64,000 nucleotides of DNA from NCBI GenBank assembly GCA_018136815.1, contig CM030938.1, forward strand, positions 3,077,289 through 3,141,288, in the 5' to 3' direction. The position numbers and the translations under genes are program-made. Under the pieces are notes generated by a model that did not search any database, was not told the origin of the DNA, and was given only the letters and a program-made list of their open reading frames with translations. Shown in pieces: positions 63,577-64,000 of the stretch (within the stretch, counting starts at the first letter, position 1; each line of letters begins with the position of its first letter). This DNA is from Isochrysis galbana (taxonomy: Eukaryota > Haptophyta > Isochrysidales > Isochrysidaceae).

Positions 63577-64000
63577 GAGCGCCCTCAGTGACGACGAGTC
63601 CACCACTGCTACCTCTACCTCGTTCGAGGGAGAGTGGGGCCGCCAGCCGTGGGAGTCACTGACACCGGGGGCGAAGAGGGAAGAGGATCCCTACCCCTAC
63701 CTACTTTAGTAGGAGACAAAGAGCAAAGAGCAAAGAGAGGGAGACATGTAAGAGACCGATGGGGGGCCATCTGTAACACTCTACTTCTGCGCTTCATGAT
63801 ACATGAACGTGAACGAAGGGGCCGCGAGAGATGAGTGCAAAGGACTACTGCACGGTACTAGTGCTAGTGCTACTGCAACACTGCAACTGCAACTGCAGCT
63901 GTTGCTGTTACCTACTACCTAAAGAAAGGAGGGGCCATGAGATGAGTACAGAACGCCGATCGAATGGCGTTTTGCCACAGCGCACCACTACAAGTACTTT
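63577..64000. other. Right flank, no gene seen
   Basis: A CTGCAACTGCAACTGCAGCTGTTGCTG-like simple repeat at ~63870-63910 and short GC-rich words. No TSD to the gypsy element could be fixed. Confidence 0.4.

Noticed and set aside
1-64000. CRISPR arrays, rRNA genes, bacterial operons
   Set aside because: None seen: no regularly spaced short repeats with unique spacers, no rRNA-like sequence, and genes have introns rather than operon spacing.

Overview
Eukaryotic nuclear DNA, most likely from a GC-rich unicellular alga or similar protist. I see GT-AG spliceosomal introns of about 85-420 nt, a fimbrin/plastin-like actin bundler, an eukaryotic-style Amt ammonium transporter, a very large multidomain polyketide synthase (PKS) and many LTR retrotransposons. 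The lineage (haptophyte, pelagophyte, chlorophyte or other) cannot be fixed from the sequence alone. Two runs of exactly 100 N (30413-30512 and 52582-52681) show that this is a scaffold of three contigs.

Layout. 1-8218 holds a fimbrin-like gene with a long Gly/Cys repeat, an unrecognised multi-pass membrane protein gene with one intron, and ~210-bp tandem repeats. 8219-14235 is a 6-kb block found only in this copy: a copia element inside one retroposon ('X') inside a second X, followed by an orphan exon-like ORF. 14236-15463 holds a third X copy with a perfect 18-bp target-site duplication. 15464-18851 holds the ammonium transporter gene (minus strand) and a (GA)n tract upstream of it. 18852-20918 is a 5'-truncated copia element fused to the 5' edge of a second copy of the fimbrin region. 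21090-30412 is an almost base-perfect second copy of 1-8218 plus 14236-15361. It differs by a handful of substitutions and by several homopolymer-length changes that break both of its genes.

After the first gap, 30513-45403 (minus strand) is a PKS locus. Two introns can be placed from sequence. In order of translation the readable domains are AT, acyl-CoA-synthetase-like adenylation domain, ACP, KS, DH, two crotonase (ECH) domains, an alpha/beta-hydrolase thioesterase-like domain, KR, ACP, KS, then a near-identical second ECH-ECH-thioesterase cassette running into the gap. The 5' two thirds is cleanly open; the 3' third is broken by many single-base indels.

45722-50950 is a copia patchwork with non-matching LTRs but an identical 5-bp flank at both ends. 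51868-63576 is a ~11.7-kb Ty3/Gypsy-class element (minus strand). Its second ORF carries, upstream of the aspartic protease, a ~200-residue methyltransferase-like domain of a type I associate with bacteriophages. I regard this retrotransposon-borne methyltransferase, the ECH-rich PKS with its duplicated cassette, and the fimbrin whose second CH domain is replaced by a Cys-containing repeat array as the most interesting items. The duplicated regions may be partly uncollapsed haplotypes or consensus errors, and this is stated where it applies.
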